DNA of 64,000 bases, taken from positions 64,001 to 128,000 of the forward strand of contig WPIO01000206.1 in assembly GCA_009760855.2 (NCBI GenBank). Direction: 5' to 3'. Both the position numbers and the translations under genes were made by a program. Each line of letters begins with the position of its first letter. The stretch's first letter is position 1. The notes below the pieces were generated by a model, which saw only the letters and a program-made list of their open reading frames with translations, did not search any database and was not told the origin of the DNA. The DNA comes from Cristatella mucedo. Its lineage: Eukaryota; Bryozoa; Phylactolaemata; Cristatellidae. Below are positions 1 to 21,670 of the stretch, piece after piece.

Positions 1-330
1 TCAAGACATCTCCTGACTTGTCCACAGTTAAAAAGAAACTACAACCACATATATTTATCACACCATTTAGTGGGTCCCTGTGATTAGTCCTTTATGTGAT
101 TATGCTTTCTGCCAATGTGCATGCTGCCACTAGCCAAACTGGCGTGCCGACCCTGTGCATGTCACCTCTTGCCGTGTTATTCTTGCTGTTGATCAAGAAT
201 GATACCACTAACCATTCGATAGTACTACCTTTTCAGCAAAAGTAAAGTGCCCAGAAAGAGATCGAGTTCTCTTGGTGCTCCATATCACATGCATTATCAC
301 TATTATTCTTATTATTACTATTACTATTCG
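1..330 (+). mobile_element. LINE-A (CR1/L2-like) 3' end
   Basis: Matches the 3' region of the other LINE-A copies here: end of the reverse transcriptase reading frame, the GTGGGTCCCTGTGATT stretch, the CATGCTGCCACTA segment, the tail AAAGTGCCCAGAAAGAGATC with its pairing partner, and a final ATT-rich run. Inside the MCM7 intron after exon 10, opposite in orientation to the gene. Confidence 0.8.
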
Positions 331-613
331 CTTTAGTAGGCTGCTAATGTTGACCTCGACAAGCAGCTCTAGTTTTAAATTGGGGAGATAACTCCAATGG
401 CATCACAAGTGATTTATAATTCTATCGACTTTAATCCGTTAAAACGTCAACGATACAGTAGAGAGTGAAGCTTATGAGCTCTACTGCATATCATCTGATA
501 GAAACACATTTTACTAGTATTCCATAATTTAGTTAGTGCAGTTAAACGCGCTCGGCTGAACTAAGTAAATTGGCCCTTTTGGTACCATTTTTCGGGTCGG
601 CACGGTATATGAA

Positions 614-619
614 GGTGTG

Positions 620-650
<31 letters not shown>

Positions 651-664
651 TTGTGTGTGTGTGT
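614..664. repeat. (GT)n microsatellite
   Basis: About 25 GT units with two TTTG interruptions, intronic in MCM7. The stretch 331-613 between it and the LINE end shows no recognisable feature. Confidence 0.9.
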
Positions 665-734
665 CTGATACATTCCTTACCCAATACAATTGCTTGGGAG
701 CTGCATGGCTGCAATAATAACTTTGAAGAAACGA

Positions 735-890
735 GCACATTTCGCCACAGGGGTAAGGTGCTTGCACTTCCCTGCCAATGATGTGGGTTCGAGCCCCGCA
801 ATGGGCAATCCTTAATTGCTCACTAGAAGCAGTGCCGATAGCTGGGTCAGGCTCGTCTTTGGTCACTTAAAATGAGGCTGTTAAATCATG
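735..890 (+). mobile_element. SINE-A, tRNA-derived
   Basis: Contains an A-box-like GGGGTAAGGTGCTTGC and a B-box-like GTGGGTTCGAGCCCCGC, spaced as in a tRNA-derived pol III promoter, followed by a body (GGGCAATCCTTAATTGC, GAAGCAGTGCCGATAGC) and an end AATGAGGCTGTTAAATCA shared with seven other copies in the window. Not a functional tRNA: no foldable acceptor stem is seen. Confidence 0.75.
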
Positions 891-904
891 CGACCTCTAT
901 TTCA

Positions 905-12396
<11,492 letters not shown>

Positions 12397-12435
12397 TTTC
12401 GAAAAACCAGCGACAACGTAGACAAACACTCCACG

Positions 12436-12462
12436 TTGGCGCGAAAACTCTGAGCACGTGAC
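12436..12462 (-). promoter_or_regulatory. E2F-like site plus CACGTG E-box upstream of MCM7
   Basis: TTGGCGCGAAAA at 12436-12447 is a near-consensus E2F site, 40 bp from the ATG; GCACGTGAC, an E-box, follows at 12454-12462. MCM genes are known E2F targets activated at G1/S, so this fits cell-cycle control of MCM7. The function here is inferred from position and motif only. No TATA box is evident. Confidence 0.6.
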
Positions 12463-14530
12463 TTGCCGCCTGGGGGGGGAGGAAGGTCGGAGGTCGCATC
12501 TGCCAGGCTGCGCCGCCTTTGTCAGCGCGACTATGATCTCTTCAACAAAATTGCAAATATGTGTAATTCTGAATTTATTTTAAATAAACCAACAATTTAG
12601 AATCACTTGAAGTTCAGAATAACCGGAGTCAGTATAACAGCTTCTTCGGTCAGATAACGACTTGACTATTCAATATGTCGCTTATCCCGGCGTAATACGG
12701 TATCCGGTTATGTGGGGTTAAGCCGAAGGAAGCTGCACGGTGCACCTCCGATTTGCATCGTTCGGCCTCTGCCCTTTGCTTGAATCATCTACGAGTTTAT
12801 AAAACGACAGAGAACGCGACATTCCACTTGTGTACCAATAAGCTGGTACGCGGTCGTAACGAGACTCGCGACCAGCCCTCGCCTTGACGTTTGCCCTTGG
12901 GGTGGGGCGCGGGTGCCTGGCGCTAGCAGTCGGGAGAGCTCTTTGGTGCCTAGCTCCAGTGCGGACCTGCTAGCCCGGAGCTGAGTTCCGCGCTCAAATG
13001 CAGAACTGAAACAAAGGTCCGCCTTAATCGGCCGGCGATTATGTGTATTGCGAGCAGCTTGTATTTGCGTTCCGCTTGCCTGCCTAGAAACGCGAAGCCT
13101 TCGCGTTCTCACCGGCCCTGACCATTACGGTGAGTCAGAAAAACCACCGGTTCCTCGCAGCTTTTACTAAACCCGTGCGAATCGTCCTTTGTGTGCTTCC
13201 ACCTGCTCCAGAGTGGAAAAAAGATGACAGGAGACGTCAGTGGTGGGCTTCTGGGGATATTAATGAAATTGTATTCGCTCGTAACAACCACACGTGAACA
13301 TGCCGCGAAAAAAACGGACAGGTTTTGGGAATAATAATAACAATACACTTGATAAAGTGTCCTGAGAGAACTCAATCTCTTTTTAGGCAAGAACCGAGAC
13401 GAACGTCTGATGTTTGCTGAAGCCGCGTAAACAGCCCTGCTACGCATGCACGCGTGCTGTCGTCTGAACGCGGCACTTAATTCACACCGCCCACGCAATG
13501 CGTTGGGTAATGAGATATTTAAAGTTGCATTATTGAATTTGTGGTAGGCGCGATGGTAAAAGACGCTTATCGGGAACATCTTCAATCGATTACTGCTGCG
13601 CTTGACCACACTGACTCTTTCATCACGCTCATGCTGCGTGAGTCGTAGTGGCCCACTTTGGCGATGGTCTAGCACGTGTTTCGCCCGAGAAATTCCGCAT
13701 ATATTCAGAAATCTCTTTCAGATCCATTCGCACAAACTTTGAAGATCTGATTAAATCTGAAACCCTGTTAAATTCAGTGCCGCGGCAGTCACCTTTCGTA
13801 GCCACTTACAGCAGCGACCATATCCAACAGTTTCTGCCCTTTCCCCGTGCTTCTATTCCGTCCCCTTTTCTGACTCAGAAGATTATCCAAGTGCCCTAAC
13901 AGCTGCCACCGTCTAGTCAATCAGGAACCGCTGTACCAGTGGATGCAGTTTTCATAAACGCTCTCAGAACGTTTTAGCATCAATAAATAACACTCGATGC
14001 CTTATTTAACATAAGTTTCTCTAAAAAATAGAAACACGCTTCTTAACTAAAGAATTGGCAGAATACAGTGGCAAACTGACACGCCAGCTATTGTCGTCGG
14101 CTGCTAAAACAAAGAGAGTTTGCAAAAAAGAAACGCCACCAGATGTAGGCACCCTCGGTAGGAGGTTAACCTTGCCCTCCGACTACCCAGTCAGAGTGCA
14201 AGGTTTTCGAGCACCAAAGCAAACTTAGTTTTAATTAGTAGCTGCAGACATCTTCACCCTGCGGATCCTCTCTGACTGTCTGTGTGCATGCATCTTGGTC
14301 TGATTTTAAAAAAAGCTTGCGACACTTGGTAACCATGGAATCCTCGGGCACACACTGAGGTATTTGTGCAGGGCAATAAACGTTTGGTGGATCTCAAAGT
14401 CTTTGCGGTTTGCCTTAATGGGCAAGGCAGAAGTCAGTCATCCCGTTGGCCCGATGCTGCTGCATATACACAGTAGCCGCCACCAGCCTCACTGACTCGC
14501 CAGTGCAGGCCGATAACGATAGAAGTAATC
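12463..14530. other. Intergenic region upstream of MCM7
   Basis: No host gene recognised. Contains only a LINE-A tail on the minus strand at 13330-13395 (TCCTGAGAGAACTCAATCTC). The 188-residue minus frame at 13109-13675 translates this repeat tail and has no recognisable domain; the plus frame at 13648-13899 resembles nothing known to me. Confidence 0.6.
13330..13395 (-). mobile_element. LINE-A 3' tail fragment
   Basis: AATAATAATAACAATACACTTGATAAAGTGTCC, then the conserved GAGAGAACTCAATCTCTTTT and TAGGCA: the reverse complement of the LINE-A tail stem-loop. Confidence 0.6.
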
Positions 14531-14715
14531 TATCGGGTCTACCTACTTTGATGGCAACACTAGGTAAGGCACTTGCTCTTTATGACCTTGGCCTCGAGGT
14601 TGTGGGTTCAAATCTGAGGTGGGCAATCATGTATTGCCACTGCAAGCAGTGATGATAGCCGTTTAAGACTCTTCTGCCGCTAGACAAAAAGAGGCTAATT
14701 AATCAATCGAGCACT
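14530..14715 (+). mobile_element. SINE-A, tRNA-derived
   Basis: A-box-like AGGTAAGGCACTTGC, B-box-like GTGGGTTCAAATCTGAGG, the body ATTGCCACTGCAAGCAG and the end AAAGAGGCTAATTAATCAATC. Same family as 735-890. Confidence 0.75.
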
Positions 14716-14794
14716 TGTGTATACCCTCCTACGATTGAGACACGTGTGCTCGCTCTCCAGGGATACTGTTTGGAGCTCCTTGTTTTGCTCATTA

Positions 14795-14912
14795 GACCAT
14801 TATTCCAAGATAGTATTTATTTCTTAATGGTATGTCACCCTAAGAATACAATACATTTCTGGCAACAAGTAGAAGGTCGAATAGCACGAAATTCTGCTAA
14901 TGCTGATATAGC
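14795..14912 (+). repeat. Unclassified repeat block, copy 1
   Basis: About 110 bp starting ATTCCAAGATAGTATTTATT and ending AGCACGAAATTCTGCTAA, repeated at about 93% identity at 19772-19882, there inside the hAT remnant. Downstream, to 15100, a plus frame reads a charged, possibly coiled-coil stretch (EEVIEILQQLFEENKQHWKE) that I cannot assign; it may be part of the same element. Confidence 0.6.
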
Positions 14913-15640
14913 TAAGAGGGAAGAAGTAATAGAAATTCTTCAGCAGCTGTTCGAGGAGAACAAGCAGCATTGGAAGGAAGAGACGAGGCTCATGAACGAT
15001 GGGCATGAGAAGCAGGTCCCCATTTTTCTCAAATCGTTGCTCGGTAAAAGCAGCCAGTGCTGGGCCCGCTTTAAAAAGTTCTCGCGAGCTTCTCCGTGAA
15101 TGAAACGTAACTCGCGCACCTATTTCTCGTCAGCAAAGATAGAATATTTTTCAAATAGCTCACAATCTCAACTTTAGAACAGAATCGCTTACTTGCTGTT
15201 AGAGATTTGAACATTAAGCGCAATGAAGCCTACCAGAGTTCGCAGTATGACCTGAGATGCTTACTCATTTGAGAAAGATGGCGATCCTGGTACGACCTGC
15301 AGAGCTGAGATGCCTAATCAATCCGATACCTTGCGGCTCGCATGGGTTAAGAAGCGTCAAAGTACGCTCTAACGCCGATCTTGGAACCGCTAGAGGACGA
15401 AGTCCACACACAATTAATTTGCTTCATGGGCGACTTCTCAGTCTTTAAAGCACTGTTTGCAATAGAGGATGAGGAATCCTTCGGTCGCTTCATTCAGATT
15501 GCCTCCGAGGTACGAACGCCAGCGAGGGTAGCGAAGATCGCTGTGGGTTTGCAGCGGACACAATCTGTTCAGGCCTTGTAGCCGACCTAACCTGGTAAAC
15601 ACACTCGCAGCAGCGGTGCCTTGCGGTTCAGCATGCTACT
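14913..15640. other. Unassigned sequence
   Basis: Short plus-strand frames at 14880-15100 and 15381-15581 are not recognised; both are short, have no start context that stands out, and lie between repeats. Possibly decayed transposon coding sequence. Confidence 0.35.
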
Positions 15641-15644
15641 ACTA

Positions 15645-15715
15645 CGACTAATAATAATAATAATAATAATAGATCTCCTATAGCGCCCTCAGAGAACTAA
15701 GTCTCTTTTTAGGCA
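15645..15715 (-). mobile_element. LINE-A 3' tail fragment
   Basis: (AAT)n, then TAGCGCCCTCAGAGAACT, AAGTCTCTTTTTAGGCAC: tail stem-loop in reverse orientation. Confidence 0.65.
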
Positions 15716-15844
15716 CTTTACGGACTTTATACTGACGGTCAACTGATATGCTTACCGAACGGGAAAGGTTTACTTGATTGCATGCATGGGACTATCAATT
15801 GAATTCGGCGCACACTGGTATATAAGGTTTCTTATCATTTTGGT

Positions 15845-15985
15845 AATTTAATTTATTTGTATAGCGCCCCAAGAGAACTTAATCTGTACTAAGACGCTCC
15901 ACATATGCCTACGGGCTCGAGCCCACGACCTCAACCAGACCTTGGTTGGGGCGAGCAGCTTAACCACGGGACCAAACCAGATTGT
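15845..15985 (-). mobile_element. SINE-B, tRNA-derived with LINE-A tail
   Basis: On the minus strand: A-box-like GTGGTTAAGCTGCTCG, B-box-like GTGGGCTCGAGCCC, then a tail (AGATTAAGTTCTCTTGGGGC, GCTATACAAAT) closely matching the LINE-A 3' stem-loop. Related copies at 26385 and 27885. Such SINE-LINE tail sharing is known to let the LINE reverse transcriptase mobilise the SINE. Confidence 0.75.
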
Positions 15986-16114
15986 TAACTATTTGGAATC
16001 GTCAGAGGAGATAAAGGGTGAAAGTTCGCTAAACAGACAGTCGTTCACATGTGAATGACTTCGCCCGCTCCAGTTTCAGAAAGGCTAGTACTGCTGCACT
16101 AGATATATCCGATT

Positions 16115-16300
16115 AACTGCCTGTTGGGTAATGGTGTTTGTGAAACCACTCGTTGCATGGTACCTGAAAGACTAACGGAAAGAAATTTAACTTCGAAATA
16201 TTATTGCGTCGTCGTTGAGGTGAACGGAATCAGGAGGCCTGTGGGGGACGTCAGGCCTTTAGCAAGTGCTGAGTCGGTTACACCTAAGCTGCCACGATAT
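16115..16300 (+). pseudogene. Ty3/Gypsy pol 3' end remnant
   Basis: VEVNGIRRPVGDVRPLASAE matches the C-terminus of the LTR element at 29.4 kb (VEVNGIRRHVSDVRLVPDAE). Upstream sequence is frameshifted. A purine-rich GAGGTGGGAGGGGGGCAG at 16776-16793 could be its polypurine tract, but no LTR pair was found. Confidence 0.6.
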
Positions 16301-17532
16301 GGTGATCGGCAAGATGGGGCTGATAACAACGGACAGCCGCCAGCTTCGCCAGCGGTCTCTCAGCAAGCCTGTCGGTTCTCCCAATGCGTTTGAAACTTCT
16401 AGTTCCGATTGTTTAGCGGTTTTTTCCTCGCACACGTTATTTTGTGGTAGTACTGTTATTGCAATGCATAGTGGTGCATCGCTTCTGGAGTAGGCTTCTT
16501 TACTACTGGAATTTCTGATCTTGAGATCACAGGGGCACTGTAGTCTCATCGAAGGTCAGGGCTGGGCCCATGCACGCCGGCTTCCCTGGAAAGCCGGGCA
16601 GTAGGCTTGGCTTTCATGATGGTTGCCCTAGGTCAAGCTCAGGCAGTCATATTTCCTCCGCTCACCCGCCGGTGAATAGCTGCTGGATGTAGCTTAGGGA
16701 ACGGCTGGTTGGCATGAATGGTCGGTCAGCTGTGACCCATCAGCGTGCCGTTGATTAGCAGTAGCTTTTAGGCAGAGGTGGGAGGGGGGCAGTGAGATCA
16801 GTGGGAAGGCAGTGGGAACGCGAGCCCAGGGAAAACCGGCCGTGAGCTTTTGCGTCGAGAGTTGACCGAACACACAGTTTTTGAAGCCACCTCAATGTTT
16901 CCGTGTCGTCGTTTGCCTGTGCCGTCGCGCAAATTTTAACCTCACTATATCACACAAGAACTTCGATAAATTCAAGGAAATTCTGAAACTGACAACAAAC
17001 ACTGGGAGCTCTTGGATTCTGAATTGTGTCCTACACCATATTCCAAGTCAAACATGTAACTATTATTGCTAGATAGACCTAGAAACAAGAGGTATCATTT
17101 CATGATTACAACTTCTGCTCTCTTTTTCTATGCCATCGTGGTTATTCAAGATAGAAACAGTTGCAAGTGGCTAGGGGCCAAGACAAAGACGTCAATTTAT
17201 ACGATTCACAATAACCACATAGCTTTATGAAACGTGCGTCAGGGGTAAAAATTTTTAGAACGCGATATAGACTTTGATAGTTTAAAAAAGAATATTGCTT
17301 CCAAAAAATCGTGGATGTAAATTTTCACACGCACATACTATCACAGCGTGCGTAAGTACATACATTGTAGACTATGGTAAGTAGGAATGCAGTATTTATT
17401 GGAAATGAGTTTCCGTCTGGGAATTGCCATAGCATTCTACGTACCGTGCTCTTTACGTCGTACTAAAAGAGTAACATCATGAACTCTTCGGGGATACCAA
17501 TAGCATTCAATTTTGTGTACAGAATGAAATCT
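16301..17532. other. Unassigned sequence after Gypsy remnant
   Basis: Probably includes the 3' part of the Gypsy remnant (to about 16900). Nothing recognisable at 16900-17530. Confidence 0.35.
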
Positions 17533-17655
17533 GCTGGATGAGTGATTAGTCACCAGAATCCATGTTTCTCGGAAATCCTTCCGATTCTTTGACCATAGGG
17601 TTTTGGACTAAAGTTCATGTTTTTGCTGCATCGATAATTTTAAGATTGTCTGGAC
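17533..17655. repeat. Palindrome left arm (123 bp)
   Basis: Inverted partner of 18025-18147, same length with no gap, a few mismatches. The inner eight bases GTCTGGAC abut a hAT-like terminus. Confidence 0.85.
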
Positions 17656-18024
17656 CAGAGGTCGGCAAACTCCGGCCTTTAGGTCAGATATGTACTTTAA
17701 TCTGTCCTAACGCCAACCTGGTGATTTATTATTTGATCAAACTGTCACTTTTTTCTTATTCCTCATTATTGGTAATTGCAGCTTAGGCTGTGGCCAGTGT
17801 TTGTTTTTCAAACTGATGTCAGGCGTTTGTGTGAAAGTGAAAAGCCTTGCCATTAAGAGATGCTGCCTCCGATAATGTGTCCTTATGCATCAGTGAAGAA
17901 AATGCACTCCTTCACTGATGCGTACTTGGTAATGGATTGTATACTTGCTGCTGTTGATGTCATTTGGTACATATCTGACCCGAAGTACATATCTGACCTA
18001 AAGACCAAAGTTTGCCGACCTCTG
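17656..18024. mobile_element. Non-autonomous hAT-like element (369 bp)
   Basis: Terminal inverted repeats CAGAGGTCGGCAAACTCCGG and, on the right, its complement ending TTTGCCGACCTCTG; similarity runs about 40 bp inward (TTTAGGTCAGATATGTACTT on both sides). Flanked by GTCTGGAC and GTCTAGAT, an 8-bp near-duplication of the NTCTAGAN type known for Charlie-like hAT elements. No transposase inside. Confidence 0.75.
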
Positions 18025-18147
18025 GTCTAGATAATCTTAAAATTATCGATGCAGCAAAAACATGAACTCTAGTCCAAAACCCTATGGTCAAAGAATCGGC
18101 AGGATTTCCGAGAAACATGGATTCTGGTGACTAATCACTCATCCAGC
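18025..18147. repeat. Palindrome right arm (123 bp)
   Basis: Inverted copy of 17533-17655. A LINE-A fragment starts directly at its outer end. Confidence 0.85.
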
Positions 18148-18965
18148 GACCTCTCGTTAGACGACCATATCAGCTCCACAGTCAAATCCGCCTATTTTCA
18201 GCTTCATAACATTGCTAAAATTCGGGCTTGTTTAGATAAAGATGCCACGTCCAAGTTGGTCCATGCATTCGTGACATCCCGTCTCGACTTCTGCAACTCA
18301 CTGCTTACTGGCCTACCAGCATGTGCGATCAGGCGATTGCAGCTGGTGCAAAGCTCTGCAGCTAGGCTTGTCTGTCGTGAGCGTTGCAGTTGCCACATTA
18401 CTCCACTTCTCGCCGACCTGCACTGGCTACTAGTCAAGCAACGGATTGACTTCAAGGTTTTGTCGCTCACTTTTAGGTCACTTCATTCTTTGGCTCCAGC
18501 CTATCTCTCAGACATACTCCCCCATCAGGCCAAGCATCATACCACCCGCTTTTCTGAATCCAACAGTCTAGAAATACCTCATACAAACCTTAAATCCTTT
18601 GGAGACCGTGCATTTAGTTCATATGCTCCCAAAGCCTGGAACTCCCTCCCGACCTGCGTCAGAACATCCCCTGACCTGACCACATTTAAAAGGAACCTAA
18701 AAACACACCTATTTAGGACAGCATTTAGTGGGTCCCTGTGATTCGTCTTTGATGTGCTTATGTGTGCTGACACTGTGCATGCTGCCACTAACCACATTTG
18801 CATGCTGGCCCTGTGCATGTCACCCCTAACCATATTATTCATTTCTTTTGTTTTTTAAGCATGATTGTACTTACCATTCAATTGCATTTCACTTTACAGC
18901 AAATGTAAAGCGCGTAAAGAGAGATTAAGTTCTCTGAGGGCGCTTTATCAAGTGAATTAGTATTA
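18146..18965 (+). mobile_element. LINE-A 3' end with open RT C-terminus
   Basis: Frame 18127-18741 is open over about 200 residues and reads SLDDHISSTVKSAYFQLHNI, SRLDFCNSLLTGLPACAIRR, HWLLVKQRIDFKVLSLTFRS, FKRNLKTHLF: the C-terminal part of a CR1/L2-type non-LTR reverse transcriptase. The 3' UTR follows (GTGGGTCCCTGTGATTCGTC) and the tail GTAAAGCGCGTAAAGAGAGA, ending TTATCAAGTG and TATTATT. Best preserved LINE-A 3' end in the window; 5' truncated, so inactive. Confidence 0.85.
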
Positions 18966-19019
18966 TTTGTCCCAAGCAACCCGACGCTTTCAGGCTACTA
19001 TCTACCCGACTCGCCGCTT

Positions 19020-20616
19020 AGAGGTCTTAGCTTCTTATGTCTTCCATGTTTACGAAGTTAAAAACTAGCAATATATTCTCCATCGCCTTGGACGAGAGCT
19101 TCGATATGAATGACACTTCGCAGATAGCTGTCTTACTGCTTGGCATCGTGCGAGACCTGGAGGTAGGCGATGATGTTCTTAGTTTCATCCCGCTGAAATA
19201 AATGAGATCTTGCCAAGATTTTCTAAATGCCCCCTACTCTTTTTGAGTGGTTTCGACCTGCCGAAGCTCATCCTTGTGACTGCCGATGATGCAACTGCCA
19301 TGGTTGGATTAACCAAGGGATTTTCACAGCTGCTCAGCCACCACTGCCGCTCTTTGGGGTGTGTGTAGGAGAAACGCAATGTGTACTCCATCCTCCACCT
19401 AACTCGTAACTTTGTTCCAAACGTAACTTTGTTACTTTGTAGCTTTGTTAAACGTAACTTTCTATCGTAACTTTGTTCCAAAACAGCAGGCATAAATATT
19501 ATCATGTATATTTTGGTAAAGTTAGAGAACGCAGTGTTTGCTCAGTCTCTCAATCACCGAAACTTTAAAGAAGCGCATGTGCGAAGCTGCAGAGGCTGAT
19601 TACGGCTATCTGCCTTACCACACTGGGGTTCACTCGCTTAGTCGTGGCAACTTCATGAAGCGAATCTTTTATCTTCTGCCTGAGGGTCATTTCCTTTGTC
19701 TGTGAGCGGGATCTTAAGGGCTCAATCAAAATTGGGCTATAGATGTTTGGCCCTGTCTTTTCGGCTATATATTCCAAGATAGTATTTATTTCTTAGTTTT
19801 ATGTCCCCCTAAGAATACAATACATTTCTGGAAACAAGTAGAAGGTCAAATAGCACGAAATTCTGCTAAAACTGAAGTAGCCGATGATATCACTCTTACC
19901 TTAACGAACTCAACTTGAAGTGGCTAGGGCGAAACGTATTCATCACGAACATTGACGCCCACGTGCGGGAAATCGAAGCAAAGCTGGTTCTATGGGAGAA
20001 TCAGTTGCACAGGGGCCACTATCTACCTTTCACACACATCGCTTAGTGTGGCCAGTCCTCTTTGAAGCCGAATAATGCATCAACTTGCAGTCAACCCTGC
20101 GGAATGAAATCTCTTCGCCCTTCCCCGATGTGCGTTCTCATTCACGATTGTTCAAGATCGTCAGTTCTCACTTTGGCTATCCCTATGACGAAGCCTCATT
20201 GGAATTTATTGAGCTGCAGGCTTTAGATGTTCCCTTGTCCAAGTTTACTATCGGCACTACTTTCATGGAGTTCTACCGTCAGCTTCCACATGCTCAGTTT
20301 CCAATGTTGTGAGCCCGTGCCAAAAGTGTGATCGCAATGTTTGGCAGCACTTACTCGTGCGAGCAGCTGCCCTCCAAGATGAAGTTTAGCCAGAGCAAGC
20401 AGCACTCTCAGCTTTTTGACAATCACCTTAATGACATCCTGTTGCTGAAATCCTCGTTACTAGATTCTGATATTGTGTTCCTCTCTTAATACATGCAACA
20501 TTGTGTTTTGCATTGATCATCAAAAACCTTTCCTTCGACACATAGTTTCTTCTGGCCTACCCTGCCTTCTTGGCCTCCTGAAATAATCTAGTAGCAAAAC
20601 AATTGGCTGACCACTG
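19020..20616 (+). pseudogene. Degenerate hAT transposase (GTF2IRD2/ZBED5-like type)
   Basis: Frameshifted pieces of a hAT transposase on the plus strand: NIFSIALDESFDMNDTSQIA (19070-19140), a YHT.V.SLSRGNFMKR piece near 19610-19660, and the C-terminal dimerisation end FGSTYSCEQLxSKMKFSQSK followed by NHLNDILLLKSSLLDSDIVF (20340-20480). It ends with GGCTGACCACTG at 20616, a hAT terminus, followed by GTCTAGAT. Multiple stops; the unclassified repeat lies inside at 19772. The 5' terminus was not found. Confidence 0.7.
19772..19882 (+). repeat. Unclassified repeat block, copy 2
   Basis: Second copy of the block at 14795-14912 (ATTCCAAGATAGTATTTATT, CAATACATTTCTGGAAACAA). Its position inside hAT sequence suggests either an insertion or that both copies derive from the hAT family. 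Confidence 0.6.
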
Positions 20617-20624
20617 GTCTAGAT

Positions 20625-21600
20625 GTAATACCTAACACGGTGGAATTCAGGATGGCTTAGCAAAAAATCGCATCTCTCGCTCTCGGTTAACAGCATCACG
20701 GAAAAATGCCATTTGAATAGACATTTTAGATCTACTAATGTCTAATGCTGTCAAGCTACGCTGCAAACGGAATGTAATTTTTTCAATCTTAATGCTAGCT
20801 TTGACAGCAGAGTTTTCTAAATAGTAGTAATTAATCAGAAAAGACTTTCAGAGTTATCTATTTATAGCACGAACAATTTGTCAACTTTATGAGATGCCCG
20901 TTTAGCTACAAAAAGTGAACTTAGCTGTAAATCAAAGTTATAGTAGTTACTTTGCAAGTATAGGCTAAGATTCCTGTAGATATATCAACGTTTCCGTCCA
21001 CATAACTATACTAGCAAATCAATTTATTATTTTAAAATAACAGGAACATTTGGTCGTCCGATAGTGCACTCAGTGAGTTACATTTCAAGCCTCATTCTTT
21101 AAAACTCGTTTCAGCACAGCAGTCAACCACCGGTTATTAACCACCACGTAATTATTCGTAGATAACCACGAAAATTTACTAAGCGTCAGCCTGGTTGGCA
21201 AGCCTATTGAAACTAACCAGTAGTCGTGACGACATTACAAAGTCATGCCACCTTCAATGGCTATAAACGCTCCCAAATCCGACTTATCTTCAATATTTAC
21301 AATGAACCAAAATGCACTCTAGTATGCATCTTAAACCTATGGCAACACTACTCGCAGAGCTTTTTGAGAGATTGAGAGGGCAGAACGACAGAGCTGCCTT
21401 GGGGTGCTTTCGGCATTGCCTGCAAAAGGCTATTTCAATCTGAGTTTCATTAAGTGGATTTGTAGAGTGATAGTTGGCCGCACTTCTGAATCTCGGCCAC
21501 TCGTGGCACCATCCAAAAATGCTGATGTCGACGGTCAACAATCTCTTTAGCCTCCCACCCCCCAGGTTAGCACCTTATATAGTGACCCATGTGATGATCG
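20625..21600. other. Unassigned intergenic sequence
   Basis: AT-rich, no gene, repeat family or structure recognised. Confidence 0.5.
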
Positions 21601-21601
21601 C

Positions 21602-21670
21602 AACGTGTTAGAGGGCTGAGAGAGATCAAAGCTGATTGCTTTGATCTCTCTCAGCCCTCGCTGACACGTT
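21602..21670. repeat. 22-bp perfect hairpin at LINE 5' junction
   Basis: Arms 21611-21632 and 21638-21659 pair perfectly around TGATT, extended by AACGTGT / ACACGTT at 21602-21608 and 21664-21670. The right arm is LINE-A sequence, so the left arm is a short inverted copy of it. Confidence 0.85.

Noticed and set aside
735-890. Functional tRNA gene
   Set aside because: A and B boxes are present but no acceptor or anticodon stem pairs, and seven relatives share the non-tRNA body: a SINE.
13109-13675. 188-residue minus-strand frame upstream of MCM7
   Set aside because: Includes a translated LINE-A tail and no recognisable domain; no supporting splice or codon pattern.
18127-18741. 204-residue open frame as a possible host gene
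   Set aside because: Clearly the C-terminus of a CR1/L2-type reverse transcriptase followed by the family 3' tail; similar decayed copies occur in the window.
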